This document shows positions 30,201 to 38,379 of a DNA stretch of 64,000 nt, piece by piece. Each line of letters opens with the position of its first letter. Position 1 is the first letter of the stretch. The DNA is from CAZSSM01 sp964609385 (GTDB lineage Bacteria > Planctomycetota > Planctomycetia > Isosphaerales > Isosphaeraceae), in contig CAZSSM010000018.1 in the NCBI GenBank assembly GCA_964609385.1, forward strand, positions 1 to 64,000. Reading direction: 5' to 3'. Made by a program: the position numbers and the translations under genes. The notes under the pieces are model-generated. The model saw only the letters and a program-made list of their open reading frames with translations. It made no database searches and was not told where the DNA came from.

Positions 30201-30889
30201 GTCGCGATGCGATGATCCAAGCGTTCGCGACCCACTCGGTCCTGCAACTAGCCGAGGTCGAGTCTCGTCGAGAAATCGTCGTCGGTGGGATGATCGGTAC
30301 CTTGAAGTTTCGCAACGTCAGCAAGAGCCGGTCAGGACTGACCCGGATGGCCAAGTTCCGCTTCGAGGACCTCACCGGCTCGATCGACGCGATGCTCTGG
30401 CCCGAGGACTTCGCCAAGAACGAGGAGTTGGTCCAGGAGGACCGGATCGTTTTCCTCCGAGGAAGTATTGATCGGAGCCGGGAGCCGGCCGAACTGGTCG
30501 TCACCAAGATCATTCCGATCGAGGAGGGGCCCGCCGAACTGGCGCGTGGCGTGATCCTCCGAATCTCCAAGAACCGGCACCAGCCCCGAATGATCGGCCA
30601 ACTCGCCTCGACGGTCCTCCGATTCGGCGGCACGCTCGACCTCTTTCTCGAGGTGACCGGGATCCCCGGTTACACGCGGATCGTCTACCGCGCCTGCAAC
30701 CAACTGAAAGTCCGTGCGGACTCGGTTTTCGTCGACAACGTCGAACGGCTCCTGGGTCGAGGACAGGTCGAGTTCATCGGCAACGACCGGGCTCGGATCC
30801 CGGCCAATCCCGTTCCTCACGGGACCAGTCGAGAGGATTCCCCAAGCGGGGACGTTCCCGCGACCGATCTCAACTTGATTACCCATTGA
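27278..30889 (+). CDS. dnaE: DNA polymerase III alpha subunit
   Basis: DnaE is the replicative polymerase subunit. The 1203-residue protein has a PHP domain (FVHLHCHSHYSRLDGASRIP, AVTDHGNLYG), a polymerase palm with the acidic triad region EAPDIDIDIDQDRR near residue 400, and the thumb/fingers motif GTHAAGVVVA. ALYRPGPLNGGMVDAYINRK and GGYGFNKSHSTAYALLAYQT are also typical, followed by a helix-hairpin-helix and an OB fold (about 1000-1090, AKFRFEDLTGSIDAMLWPED). The length is standard for DnaE1. GAGGTGAG precedes the ATG. The C-terminal 50 residues are Pro/Asp-rich and variable. Confidence 0.97.
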   Translation: MTNRPFVHLHCHSHYSRLDGASRIPDLITKCRDLGMSAIAVTDHGNLYGAMELLREAEKGGIQPIVGIEVYVAPGDRRQKQTGGVSGRETAFHLTLLAINGAGFRNLMRLSSKAFLEGYYYNPRIDKQILEQHSEGLICLSGCVSSEFSDFLLHDRLDDAISLCHWYEQVFGDRFYVEVQDNGIDIQRTHAAAATDLANRVGLPLVGTSDAHYLNRTDCEAHDVLLCISTGKDRDDPGRLRFDTDQFHVRSPEEMYEAMPGHHEALKRTLEIAERVDYGDLDLKTRHFPSFEPPEQKTPEIYLLELCEQGLRERFGGSIPPEAQERLEAELGTINQMGFASYFLIVWDFVRFARERGIAVGARGSACGALVSYALYLSNVDPIEYDLLFERFLDPNRSEAPDIDIDIDQDRRYEVIEYVRQKYGDDNVAQIGTFGTMAARAVLKDVGRTLRIPLVQVNQLVNLVPQKPNITLAEAFQQEPELKRLTDRDPQLSELLAIARPLEGLVRNVGTHAAGVVVANQPLIDLVPLQRINSKEKTRDKDLVVTQWNMGDVESAGLLKIDFLGLRNLTILEAAVRRINQQARDEPLDLLALPLDDAPTFELLQRGDTKGVFQLESAGIRDLLIKMKPDVFRDIIATNALYRPGPLNGGMVDAYINRKHGREQPDYEHPVMEEILAETHGVMVYQEQVMRIFNRLGGIELSKAYKTIKAISKKKTEIIAASREAFLQGSVERGLTQAKASKIFDLIVHFGGYGFNKSHSTAYALLAYQTAYLKAHYPTEFMSALLSSEVDGAEREKLTEHIDDSRRMSIQVHQPNINEGGPDFRVLEKGHIAFGLSAIKGVSAKAVTLLAQDREEQGSYTGLVDLFERLPATIVNQNIVETLIKAGALDCFGYRRAQLLAALPRAYQDGQRIQADRIRGQGNLFDAFEEAEDEASASARPLAMTMPDVEEDELQKLAEEKRVLGFYMSDHPLARRDAMIQAFATHSVLQLAEVESRREIVVGGMIGTLKFRNVSKSRSGLTRMAKFRFEDLTGSIDAMLWPEDFAKNEELVQEDRIVFLRGSIDRSREPAELVVTKIIPIEEGPAELARGVILRISKNRHQPRMIGQLASTVLRFGGTLDLFLEVTGIPGYTRIVYRACNQLKVRADSVFVDNVERLLGRGQVEFIGNDRARIPANPVPHGTSREDSPSGDVPATDLNLITH

Positions 30890-30927
30890 GCGTAGACGAC
30901 CGGATCGCGCAGACACATCGGATCCGT

Positions 30928-30962
30928 GACCCGTCGAGCCTCCTATGGTTTCTCGACGGGTC
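30928..30962. terminator. Hairpin between convergent dnaE and prolyl oligopeptidase genes
   Basis: GACCCGTCGA (30928-30937) and TCGACGGGTC (30953-30962) form a perfect 10-bp stem with a 15-base loop, 39 bases after the dnaE stop and 43 bases from the end of the convergent gene. There is no U-tract on either strand. It is probably a bidirectional transcript-end hairpin. Confidence 0.4.
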
Positions 30963-31004
30963 GTTCGAATCGGGTCGCTCGCTCGGACGGAGAGACGGGC
31001 TGGT

Positions 31005-33164
31005 TCACTCAGTCGCGGAGGGCAGGTCGACCTCGACCTGGAGGGTTCGCACGAGGAAGCCGAGTCGATCGGCGGCCTCATCGATGACCTTGGCGATCGG
31101 CTTGCCGGCGCCATGGCCGGCATCGGTGTCGATCCGGATCAGGATCGGGTTCGGCCCGGACTGGGCCGCCTGCAAGGTGGCTGCGAATTTGAAGCTGTGC
31201 GCCGGCACGACGCGGTCGTCGTGATCGGCCGTCGTGATCAAGGTCGGCGGATAGGCCGTTCCCGACTCGACGTTGTGCAGTGGCGAGTACTCGTAGAGCG
31301 CTTCGAATTCCGAGGGGTTGTCCGAGCATCCGTAGTCGTCGGTCCAGGCGTACCCAATGGTGAACCGATGGAATCGGAGCATGTCGAGCACCCCGACGGC
31401 GGGCATCGCCGCGCCGAAGAGGTCGGGACGTTGGGTTATGCACGCCCCAACCAGCAGACCACCGTTGGAACCTCCGAAGATCGCTAGACGCGGTGTCGAC
31501 GTGTAGCGCTCGGCGATCAGATATTCCGCAGCGGCGATGAAGTCGTCGAAGACGTTCTGCTTCTGCTGCTTGGTCCCCGCGCGATGCCAGGCCTCACCGT
31601 ATTCGCCACCACCCCGGATGTTCGGGACCGCGTAGACGCCCCCCATCTCCATCCAGACCAGGTTGCTGACGCTAAACGAGGGCGTGATCGAGATGTTGAA
31701 CCCCCCATAGCCGTACAGCAAGGTCGGGTTCTTCCCGTTGCGTTCCAGGCCCTTCTTGTAACTGACGAACATCGGGACGCGCGTGCCGTCCTTGCTCGTG
31801 TAGAAGACCTGTTCGGTGGTGTATTGCTCGGCATCGAAGGCGACTTGGGGGCGCCGGAAGAGCGTGCTCTCCCCGCTGTCGAGGTCGTACCGATAGATCG
31901 TCGAGGGGGCGGTGAAGGAGTTGAACGCGTAGAACGTCTCGGTCGAGGAGCGGTCACCCCCGAACCCGCCAGCGGTCCCCAGGCCGGGCAACTCGACGTC
32001 GCGGATCGGCTTCCCGTTGAGGTCGTAAACCTTGACGAGTGAGCGGGCGTCGCGGAGGTACGAAGCGATGAATTGATCCCCGATCAGGCTGACGCCGCGC
32101 AGGGTCTCCTCGGCCTCGGGCACGATCTCGACGACGGTCTCAGGCGTGGGGAAGTCGAAGGCGACCACGCGACCTTTGGGAGCACCGCGGTCGGTCTTGA
32201 AGAAGAGGGTCGCGCCCTCGTTGCCCAGGAACGTGAACTCGTCGGCGAACTCCTCGACAAGTGTGACGAACGCGCTATCGGCCTCCAGATCGCGGCAGAG
32301 AACCTGCTCCTTGGCGTCGGTCCCCTTCCGAGCGGTGATGATCAGGAACCGGCCGTCTTCGCTGACCTCCGCGCCGAAGAGCAGGCTGGGCTCGTCGGGC
32401 CGGGCATAGACCTCGGTGTCTGCCGCCTGATCGGTCCCAACCTTATGGAAGGCGACGGTCATGTTGGAGTTGAGGGCCTCGAGTTCCTGGCCCTGGACCG
32501 GCTTGGGGTAGCGGCAGTAGTAGAAGCCGGATCCGTCGGGCAGCCAGGAGACGCTGGAGAACTTGATCCACTGGAGCGTTTCGGGCAGGTCGTCGCCGGT
32601 TCGGATGTCGCGGATCTTCCAGCGATTCCAGTCACTGCCGGCCTCGGCCAGGCCGTAGGCCAGGAGATCGCCGTCCTGACTGACGGCCGCTCCACTGAGC
32701 GCAACGGTGCCGTCCTCGCTGAGCAGGTTCGGATCGAGCAGAACCCGCGGCTCGGCCTCGAGCGACTCGCTAACGTAGAGCACGCTCTGGTTCTGGAGCC
32801 CGTCGTTCTTGGTGAAGAAGTAGCGATCCCCTTTGGAGAACGGGATCCCGAACCGCTCATAGTTCCAGAGCGTCTCCAAGCGCTGGCGGATTTGATCACG
32901 CTCGGCGATCTCACCGAGCCAGCCGAAGGTCAGGTCGTTCTGGGCCTCGATCCAGGTCCGAGACTCGGGTGCGTCGGGATCCTCCAACCATCGATAGGGA
33001 TCGGGGACGTCGGTTCCGTGATAGGTGTCGACGACGTCGGAGAGGCGTGCGGAGGGATAGCTCAATGGTCGATCCTCATCGGAGCTGATCGCGGGGCGGC
33101 TGACCAACAGGGTCGTCGCGGTCGTCATCACGACGATGAGTCGGTGGAACAGCGATGGTTTCAT
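31005..33164 (-). CDS. Exported prolyl oligopeptidase (S9A family)
   Basis: The ATG at 33164 gives 719 residues with a signal peptide (FHRLIVVMTTATTLLVSRPA). An N-terminal beta-propeller starts PYRWLEDPDAPESRTWIEAQ, the classic S9A opening. The alpha/beta-hydrolase domain carries GGSNGGLLVG (catalytic Ser), DHDDRVVPAHSFKF (catalytic Asp) and DAGHGAGKP (catalytic His). It cleaves short peptides after Pro, here probably in the periplasm. A GTG-initiated 46-residue extension in the same frame lacks a signal-like sequence and is rejected. It is convergent with dnaE and divergent from larA. Confidence 0.93.
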   Translation of the reverse strand: MKPSLFHRLIVVMTTATTLLVSRPAISSDEDRPLSYPSARLSDVVDTYHGTDVPDPYRWLEDPDAPESRTWIEAQNDLTFGWLGEIAERDQIRQRLETLWNYERFGIPFSKGDRYFFTKNDGLQNQSVLYVSESLEAEPRVLLDPNLLSEDGTVALSGAAVSQDGDLLAYGLAEAGSDWNRWKIRDIRTGDDLPETLQWIKFSSVSWLPDGSGFYYCRYPKPVQGQELEALNSNMTVAFHKVGTDQAADTEVYARPDEPSLLFGAEVSEDGRFLIITARKGTDAKEQVLCRDLEADSAFVTLVEEFADEFTFLGNEGATLFFKTDRGAPKGRVVAFDFPTPETVVEIVPEAEETLRGVSLIGDQFIASYLRDARSLVKVYDLNGKPIRDVELPGLGTAGGFGGDRSSTETFYAFNSFTAPSTIYRYDLDSGESTLFRRPQVAFDAEQYTTEQVFYTSKDGTRVPMFVSYKKGLERNGKNPTLLYGYGGFNISITPSFSVSNLVWMEMGGVYAVPNIRGGGEYGEAWHRAGTKQQKQNVFDDFIAAAEYLIAERYTSTPRLAIFGGSNGGLLVGACITQRPDLFGAAMPAVGVLDMLRFHRFTIGYAWTDDYGCSDNPSEFEALYEYSPLHNVESGTAYPPTLITTADHDDRVVPAHSFKFAATLQAAQSGPNPILIRIDTDAGHGAGKPIAKVIDEAADRLGFLVRTLQVEVDLPSATE

Positions 33165-33474
33165 GAGTGATGGGTGTCCTCTCGATTGTGACGTGTGGGT
33201 TTTGCCGACCGATGGAGGGCCGTCGGCGCGCGGTGGAAATGGTCCCGGGGAGTCCAGGTTGTCCCAGTGTATCGACGCGCCCGACTCGTCGGGAACGGCC
33301 ATCCCTGGACCGAACGGGGTGGACTACGGATCCAGAGTGTCGCTTCGGAACATGCTAAGATCGGGAGATCCATCGTTCGATGGACCGGTCCGGAACGAAG
33401 TCTGACGGAAAAGCCCGTCCGACCCCCCGGCGCTGAGTTTGGTCGGAGTGATTACCGCCTAAGAGGATTCCCCG
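33165..33474. other. Intergenic region between divergent S9 peptidase and larA
   Basis: The 310 bases hold a -10-like TAAGAT (33356-33361) followed by a dyad, TCCATCG (33369-33375) with CGATGGA (33378-33384), and an overlapping 10-base palindrome GGACCGGTCC (33382-33391). These are placed as operators for larA would be. No coding sequence was recognised. Confidence 0.35.
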
Positions 33475-34764
33475 ATGTCTGCCTCTCCGCTTTCGGTGCG
33501 GCTCGATTACGGACGTGATGGCCTGGATGTTGTCGTGAAGGCCGATCGGATCGTCGGCCCGTTGGAGATCCGCGATGCACCGCCGATCGCCGACCTCGAG
33601 GCCGAAGTCCGTGCAAAGCTCGAGGCCCCGACCGCGACAAGGCCGCTCGCCGAGTTGGCTCGGGGTCGCAAGTCCGCCTGTCTCTTGATCTGTGACATCA
33701 CTCGACCGGTCCCCAACCGACTCTTGCTGGAGCCGATCTTGGAGATCCTGGAGCGGTCCGGCGTGCCGCGTGACGGGATCCTGATTCTGGTGGCCACCGG
33801 GTTGCACCGGCCCAGCACTGAGGCCGAAAAACGCGAAATGCTCGGGGAGGCGATCGTCCGCGACTACCGGATCGAGGACCACCACGGTCCGATCCTCGAG
33901 GAGCACACCTACCTGGGAACGACCGAACGCGGTGTACCGGCCTGGATCGACACCCGATACGTTGAGGCGGACCTGAAGATCTCGACCGGCTTGATCGAGC
34001 CGCACCTGATGGCCGGCTATTCGGGGGGACGCAAGCTGATTTGCCCCGGGATCGCCGCGCTGGCGACGGTCAAGCTTTGGCACGGCCCGGACTTCCTCGA
34101 GCATCCTCGGGCCGATTGCGGGATCCTTGAAGGCAATCCGGTCCACGAGGAGAACACGACCATCGCCCGGATGGCCGGCTGCGACTTCATCCTCAACGTG
34201 ACCCTGGATAAGGAGCGTCGAGTGACCGGCATCTTCGCCGGGGCGATGGAGGAGGCTTTCCATGAGGGGGTCGACTTCATCCGGCCGTTTGTGGAGGTCC
34301 CTGTGGCCGAACCGGTCGACGTGGTCGTTACCAGCGCGGCCGGCTATCCGCTGGACCTGACGTTCTACCAAGCCATCAAGGGACTCACCGGCGCGTTGCC
34401 GATCGTCAAGCAGGGCGGCACGATCGTCTTAGCCGCCGAGATGAGCGAAGGCTTGGGGAGTCCCGAGTTCCAACAACTCTTCCAGGAGAACGCCGATCTC
34501 GACCAGTTCATGACCCGGATCCTGGGCAAGGAATACTTCCGGATCGATCAATGGCAGCTCGAGGAACTGGCCAAGGTCCGTCGTAAGGCGAAGGTGAAGG
34601 TGGTCACCGATCGGATCGCCGACGAGGTCTTGTCACGTTGCTTCGTCGAGCCAGCCCCGAGCGTCGAGGAAGCCGTCGACGAAGCGCTCCGTGAAGCGGG
34701 TCCCGAGGCTCAGGTGGCGGTCATTCCCAAAGGACCGTACGTCCTACCCGTTCTCGCCTCGTGA
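33475..34764 (+). CDS. larA: LarA-family (nickel-pincer nucleotide) racemase
   Basis: LarA proteins racemise or epimerise 2-hydroxyacids using a nickel-pincer nucleotide made by LarB, LarC and LarE. The 429-residue protein has the needed residues: ATGLHRP with catalytic His near 111, EPHLMAGYSGGRKLICPGIA with His and the cofactor-linked Lys near 176-187, and KLWHGPDFLEHP. TRPVPNRLLLEPIL near residue 80 and NPVHEENTTIARMAGCDFIL are also typical. No larBCE genes are nearby, so the cofactor must be made elsewhere. The substrate cannot be told from sequence: LarA homologues act on lactate, malate and other 2-hydroxyacids. Confidence 0.88.
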   Translation: MSASPLSVRLDYGRDGLDVVVKADRIVGPLEIRDAPPIADLEAEVRAKLEAPTATRPLAELARGRKSACLLICDITRPVPNRLLLEPILEILERSGVPRDGILILVATGLHRPSTEAEKREMLGEAIVRDYRIEDHHGPILEEHTYLGTTERGVPAWIDTRYVEADLKISTGLIEPHLMAGYSGGRKLICPGIAALATVKLWHGPDFLEHPRADCGILEGNPVHEENTTIARMAGCDFILNVTLDKERRVTGIFAGAMEEAFHEGVDFIRPFVEVPVAEPVDVVVTSAAGYPLDLTFYQAIKGLTGALPIVKQGGTIVLAAEMSEGLGSPEFQQLFQENADLDQFMTRILGKEYFRIDQWQLEELAKVRRKAKVKVVTDRIADEVLSRCFVEPAPSVEEAVDEALREAGPEAQVAVIPKGPYVLPVLAS

Positions 34765-34786
34765 GCGATGCTCAGAGGGTTCAAGC

Positions 34787-34812
34787 GGTCCCGGTTCACA
34801 GAGACCGGGACC
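34787..34812. terminator. Hairpin between convergent larA and VOC genes
   Basis: GGTCCCGG (34787-34794) pairs perfectly with CCGGGACC (34805-34812) around a 10-base loop. It is 23 bases after the larA stop and 12 bases from the end of the convergent VOC gene, so it could end both transcripts. No U-tract is present. Confidence 0.42.
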
Positions 34813-34823
34813 AAGCAAGGGGA

Positions 34824-35213
34824 TCAGGCCATGGGATCGCCCTGATCCGTCCATTCGAAGAAGGTAAGTTGGTGCGCATCGGGATCTTCGATCGTGATGC
34901 TCCGATAGGGCTCGGGCGCCCCAGAGCGGACGATTGAGACGTCGATCCCCAAGGATCGGAGACGATCGCGGTAGTCGTCCAACCCATCGACGAGGAGCGT
35001 GAGTCGAGGTCGGGAACGTGGTCGATCGGCTTCGGGATCATCGCGTTGTTTCAGGGCGATCCGTAACGAACGCGCGTCATTCGTAGGGCCGAGCAGAAGG
35101 AATTGCCTGGAGGCATCTTCCAAGAGGACCGACCAGCCGAGCACGGTCCGATACCAATCGCGACTGGTCTCGAGATGGCGGACGGGGATCTCGAGCATGT
35201 AAGGCACGACCAT
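34824..35213 (-). CDS. VOC-family (glyoxalase/bleomycin-resistance fold) protein
   Basis: The 129-residue protein has paired beta-alpha-beta-beta-beta modules: MLEIPVRHLETSRDWYRTVL then GWSVLLEDASRQFLLLGPTN, and RLTLLVDGLDDYRDRLRSLG then PYRSITIEDPDAHQLTFFEW. RHLETSRDWY and the DPDAHQLTFFE end are typical of metal-binding VOC proteins. The class includes glyoxalases, dioxygenases and resistance proteins. No specific reaction can be assigned. Confidence 0.85.
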   Translation of the reverse strand: MVVPYMLEIPVRHLETSRDWYRTVLGWSVLLEDASRQFLLLGPTNDARSLRIALKQRDDPEADRPRSRPRLTLLVDGLDDYRDRLRSLGIDVSIVRSGAPEPYRSITIEDPDAHQLTFFEWTDQGDPMA

Positions 35214-35334
35214 GAGATTCCTCGCGTTTGATCGCTTGAGCGGCCTGGCCGATCGGGGGTGCGTTGGCCAAGATATGCATCAATCGACGATTCCAAGGCG
35301 ACTTACGCGACCGCGAACGACGGGGGTACACGCC

Positions 35335-35655
35335 ATGGGCGACGATCATCTTCGGTCGATTTACGCCGATGATCCCGAGTTCCGCGAATTACTGATCGAA
35401 TACGTCAAGGAAGTCGGTCAGATCATCGATCAGATTCGCAAGGCAATCTTGGACGAGGAGACTGAGCAAGCTGCTTTGACTGCCCATCAGCTCAAGGGGT
35501 CCGCCGGGATGTACGGTTATCCGCTTCTTTCAGAAGCGGCTGGAGCGCTGGAACGAGACCTTAAACAGCAGACGAGCGGGTTTGCTTCAGAGCCTCGAGT
35601 CCAGCAGCTCGATGCGATATGGGAGCGAATCAAGTGCGGACTCGGTGAGCTTTAA
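35335..35655 (+). CDS. Stand-alone Hpt (histidine phosphotransfer) protein
   Basis: From the ATG at 35335 the product is 106 residues, the size of an isolated Hpt four-helix bundle. The phospho-acceptor sits in AALTAHQLKGSAGMYGYPLL (HxLKGSA), near residue 59. SIYADDPEFRELLIEYVKEV is the usual N-terminal helix. Hpt proteins relay phosphate between a hybrid kinase and a response regulator. Neither partner is near, so its pathway is unknown. The upstream 41 codons in the same frame overlap the divergent VOC promoter and are rejected. Confidence 0.85.
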   Translation: MGDDHLRSIYADDPEFRELLIEYVKEVGQIIDQIRKAILDEETEQAALTAHQLKGSAGMYGYPLLSEAAGALERDLKQQTSGFASEPRVQQLDAIWERIKCGLGEL

Positions 35656-35710
35656 CCCGCTTCGAATGGACAGTCTGAATCTCTTTGTTCGCGATACCGA
35701 CTCAATTGCT

Positions 35711-36700
35711 TCAGATATCTGACGATGTGGCCCGAGCTGGACCGTCCGAGACTACGACGCCTCCAGGGTCTTCCTCAGTCACCACAAATTGCGTCGCGTC
35801 GAAGATCGGGAGCAGGGGATCGATTACGAACGGCTGATCCTCACCGGTGATGTCGAAGACCCCACCGTCGATTGGGGGACTCTCTGCGCGTCGACCATCG
35901 ACGATCCAAAGCTGGTACTGACTCAACGAGGGCTCGTTTGGAGGCAATCCGTCCAGTTGAAAGGTCCCCAGTTGAAGCTCGGAGTTCCAAAGGATCCGGC
36001 CGGAGACTTGCCCATCCCCGTTCGGATCAACCCAAGCCAACTCGATCGTCCCGGACAGGTTTTGCAACCGTGACTGGATCACCCATGGGTCTTCCGACTG
36101 CCGATTCATCCAAAGATTCGTCGCGGAGATCGTGAGCAAGATGGCAGCCGCAACCAGGATCAGCCAGGAAATTGGTCCGGCGCGTCGTGAGTCCCTGCTA
36201 CGTGTCTCGCGAAGGGTTGCATCATCAGGAGCAGTGAGGGCAATGGCCGGTTGCTTGGGCGCATCGGGCATGCTCGAGAACGTAGTGGCCTCTTTCCCGT
36301 GTCCGTTCTGCTCGGGACCTTCCTCAGAAGACATCTGAGCAAGCGATTCTTGGGCGTTCGGGGGAGGGACGCTCCAAGGGCCGAGGTGGTGGCTCGACGC
36401 GACTCCGTTCAGCAGACTGGGTGAGGATCCTGCGAAATGGTTTTTCGCATGGGCCAGGATCTCGTCTTGGAGGTCGGGGGGGAGCGGCTTGGCATCGTGG
36501 ACGTCGTCCTCGATTCCGAAGGCCAGATCGATCGCTGCGGCGGCGGACTCCAACTCGAGGATCTTGCGTTCCAAGTCCTGGACGCCGAGACCGAGCGACT
36601 CGAGTTCGTCCTGTTCCTCCGGAGTGAGGCCGTACAGGACATGTTGAGTCAGGAGTTCGTCGAGACGATCGTCCTTGCCGATCGGATCGTCGCGGGTCAT
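35711..36700 (-). CDS. RskA-type transmembrane anti-sigma factor
   Basis: The protein has 329 residues. Its cytoplasmic N-terminus (DELLTQHVLYGLTPEEQDEL then ESLGLGVQDLERKILELESA) is the sigma-binding ZAS-like region of anti-sigma-K factors, without an obvious zinc motif. A Pro/Ser-rich linker precedes one membrane helix at about 180-200 (ISWLILVAAAILLTISATNL). The outer domain is RskA-like, with GTIELAWVDPNGDGQVSGRI, LQLGTFQLDGLPPNEPSLSQ then YQLWIVDGRR, and GVFDITGEDQPFVIDPLLPI. The ATG overlaps the sigma stop by ATGA, so the pair is translationally coupled. Confidence 0.88.
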   Translation of the reverse strand: MTRDDPIGKDDRLDELLTQHVLYGLTPEEQDELESLGLGVQDLERKILELESAAAAIDLAFGIEDDVHDAKPLPPDLQDEILAHAKNHFAGSSPSLLNGVASSHHLGPWSVPPPNAQESLAQMSSEEGPEQNGHGKEATTFSSMPDAPKQPAIALTAPDDATLRETRSRDSRRAGPISWLILVAAAILLTISATNLWMNRQSEDPWVIQSRLQNLSGTIELAWVDPNGDGQVSGRILWNSELQLGTFQLDGLPPNEPSLSQYQLWIVDGRRAESPPIDGGVFDITGEDQPFVIDPLLPIFDATQFVVTEEDPGGVVVSDGPARATSSDI

Positions 36701-37272
36701 CGGGTTCCTCCCTGGGCGACGCGAGGCTCATCGACGTGGGCGTGGGCAGGTTGGCCGAGGAGGGCTCGGACGCGAATCAATCCGCGGCGGACATGGGTCT
36801 TCACGGTACCCAGGGGCAGTCCCGTGCGGGCCGAGATCTCGGAGTGCGACAAACCTTGCTGAATGGCCAATTTGAGCACGTCGCGTTGTTCATCGCGAAG
36901 TTGGGCCAACGCATCGCGAGCCCGGTCGACCTCCTCGCCCAACTCGAGTCGATCCAAGCCAGGCTCGGCAGCGATCTGGCGGTCGTCCAGGGGCTCCGGC
37001 TCGGGGCGTCGGGTCTGTCGACGCTGCCGATCGATCAGGCGTCGACGCGCTACGAGGGCTACAAACGTTGTTTCGGAGGCAAGCTCCGGGTTGTACCGGT
37101 CGGCGTTCTTCCAAAGATCGATGAAGATGTCTTGGACCGCGTCCTCAGCGTCGGACACATTGGGACAAGCGCGACGGGCCAACGACCAGACCAGTCCGCC
37201 ATACCGCGCCAGACAACGTTGAACGGCTTCGGAGTCGCCTTGGGCTACAGAAGGGAGCAGGAGTTCGGTCAC
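36697..37272 (-). CDS. ECF RNA polymerase sigma factor, SigK/SigL-like, partner of the RskA-type anti-sigma
   Basis: The GTG at 37272, with AGGTGAGG 11 bases upstream, gives 191 residues, a typical ECF length. ATG codons at 37338 and 37362 in frame lack ribosome sites. Region 2 is VAQGDSEAVQRCLARYGGLV followed by SDAEDAVQDIFIDLWKNADR; region 4 is DVLKLAIQQGLSHSEISART then GLPLGTVKTHVRRGLIRVRA. The RskA-type partner overlaps its 3' end by four bases. Release of the sigma factor would follow proteolysis or conformational change of that partner, as known for SigK-type pairs. Confidence 0.9.
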   Translation of the reverse strand: MTELLLPSVAQGDSEAVQRCLARYGGLVWSLARRACPNVSDAEDAVQDIFIDLWKNADRYNPELASETTFVALVARRRLIDRQRRQTRRPEPEPLDDRQIAAEPGLDRLELGEEVDRARDALAQLRDEQRDVLKLAIQQGLSHSEISARTGLPLGTVKTHVRRGLIRVRALLGQPAHAHVDEPRVAQGGTR

Positions 37273-37642
37273 AGTCGACGTAGCCTCACCTGGGACACCG
37301 CGGGTGTGCGGCGAGTACCCGGCCGAGTCAACCCTCATGCAATGCGCAGCCAAGTTGAGCACGACGTCGAACCACTCGCCACAGGATCGGACGTCAGGTC
37401 ATTATCGTCGTCCCGACGCCGCTGGACAACCAGCGCGATCTCCAGGTTTCGTCCGAGGCCATTGGGTCCCAAAAACCATGGAGCCTGAAGCCTAGACAAC
37501 GTCATTATCAAAGGCTTCGATCAGCTTCGTGGTGTGGATGCAGGACGTGGTCGAAACGATTCGCCAACTTGGCCTGGCTCGATGGGACTGGTCAGCCATA
37601 CCTCTGAATACTCGTGCATCTTGCTACCGAAAAGACTGAGAC

Positions 37643-38191
37643 ATGAATGCCTCGACGCGACTGCCGATCATTGGCGTCATCGGCTCGGGCCGTGACCCTT
37701 ACCCCGAGTTGGCCGTCGATCTCGGCAGACGGTTGGCCTTGAGACCGGTCCACCTGCTGACGGGAGGAGGGGCTGGTGTCATGCTCGAGGTCGGTCAGGC
37801 TTTCTGCTCGGTCCCAACACGTCGAGGCCTACATCTTGGGATTATCCCGAGCGCTAGCGCTCAGGACCGGATCGGCCATCCTCCCGACGCCAATTACCCC
37901 AACCCGACCGTCGAGGTCGTGATCCAGACCCATCTGTCGGCTCGTGGACTCGAAGGAAATAGGCCGTTGTCACGGAATCACATCAATGTGTTGACATCAG
38001 ATATCGTCATCGCGCTTCCGGGTGGCCCGGGGACCTGGAGTGAGATGCAACTGGCCTTCGACTATGGACGTCCTCTCATCGCCTTTCTAAGCGACTCCGG
38101 CCAGTGTCCGGGGCTCTCGGAACCCATCCGAGTCGCGAACCGGATCGAGGAGGTTGAGGCCTTCCTCGACGAGCATCTGGAGCCGATTTGA
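37643..38191 (+). CDS. LOG-family Rossmann-fold protein (TIGR00725/molybdenum-carrier-like)
   Basis: The 182-residue protein starts PIIGVIGSGRDPYPELAVDL and has LLTGGGAGVMLEVGQAF and IALPGGPGTWSEMQLAFDYG, the nucleotide-binding elements of the LOG/lysine-decarboxylase-like superfamily. The PGGxGTxxE motif of cytokinin-activating LOG enzymes is present as PGGPGTWSE. Family members include phosphoribohydrolases and molybdenum-cofactor carrier-like proteins, and which one this is cannot be told. It lies just before tRNA-Ser, which is on the other strand. Confidence 0.8.
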   Translation: MNASTRLPIIGVIGSGRDPYPELAVDLGRRLALRPVHLLTGGGAGVMLEVGQAFCSVPTRRGLHLGIIPSASAQDRIGHPPDANYPNPTVEVVIQTHLSARGLEGNRPLSRNHINVLTSDIVIALPGGPGTWSEMQLAFDYGRPLIAFLSDSGQCPGLSEPIRVANRIEEVEAFLDEHLEPI

Positions 38192-38290
38192 ATCGATAAA
38201 ACGGCTAAGGAGCCCGTCGGTTCGGAATAGTCCAGATTAGCGAATCATCGATCGTCGGACCCGATCGCGAGTGAGCTGACCGGGATCTCA

Positions 38291-38379
<89 letters not shown>

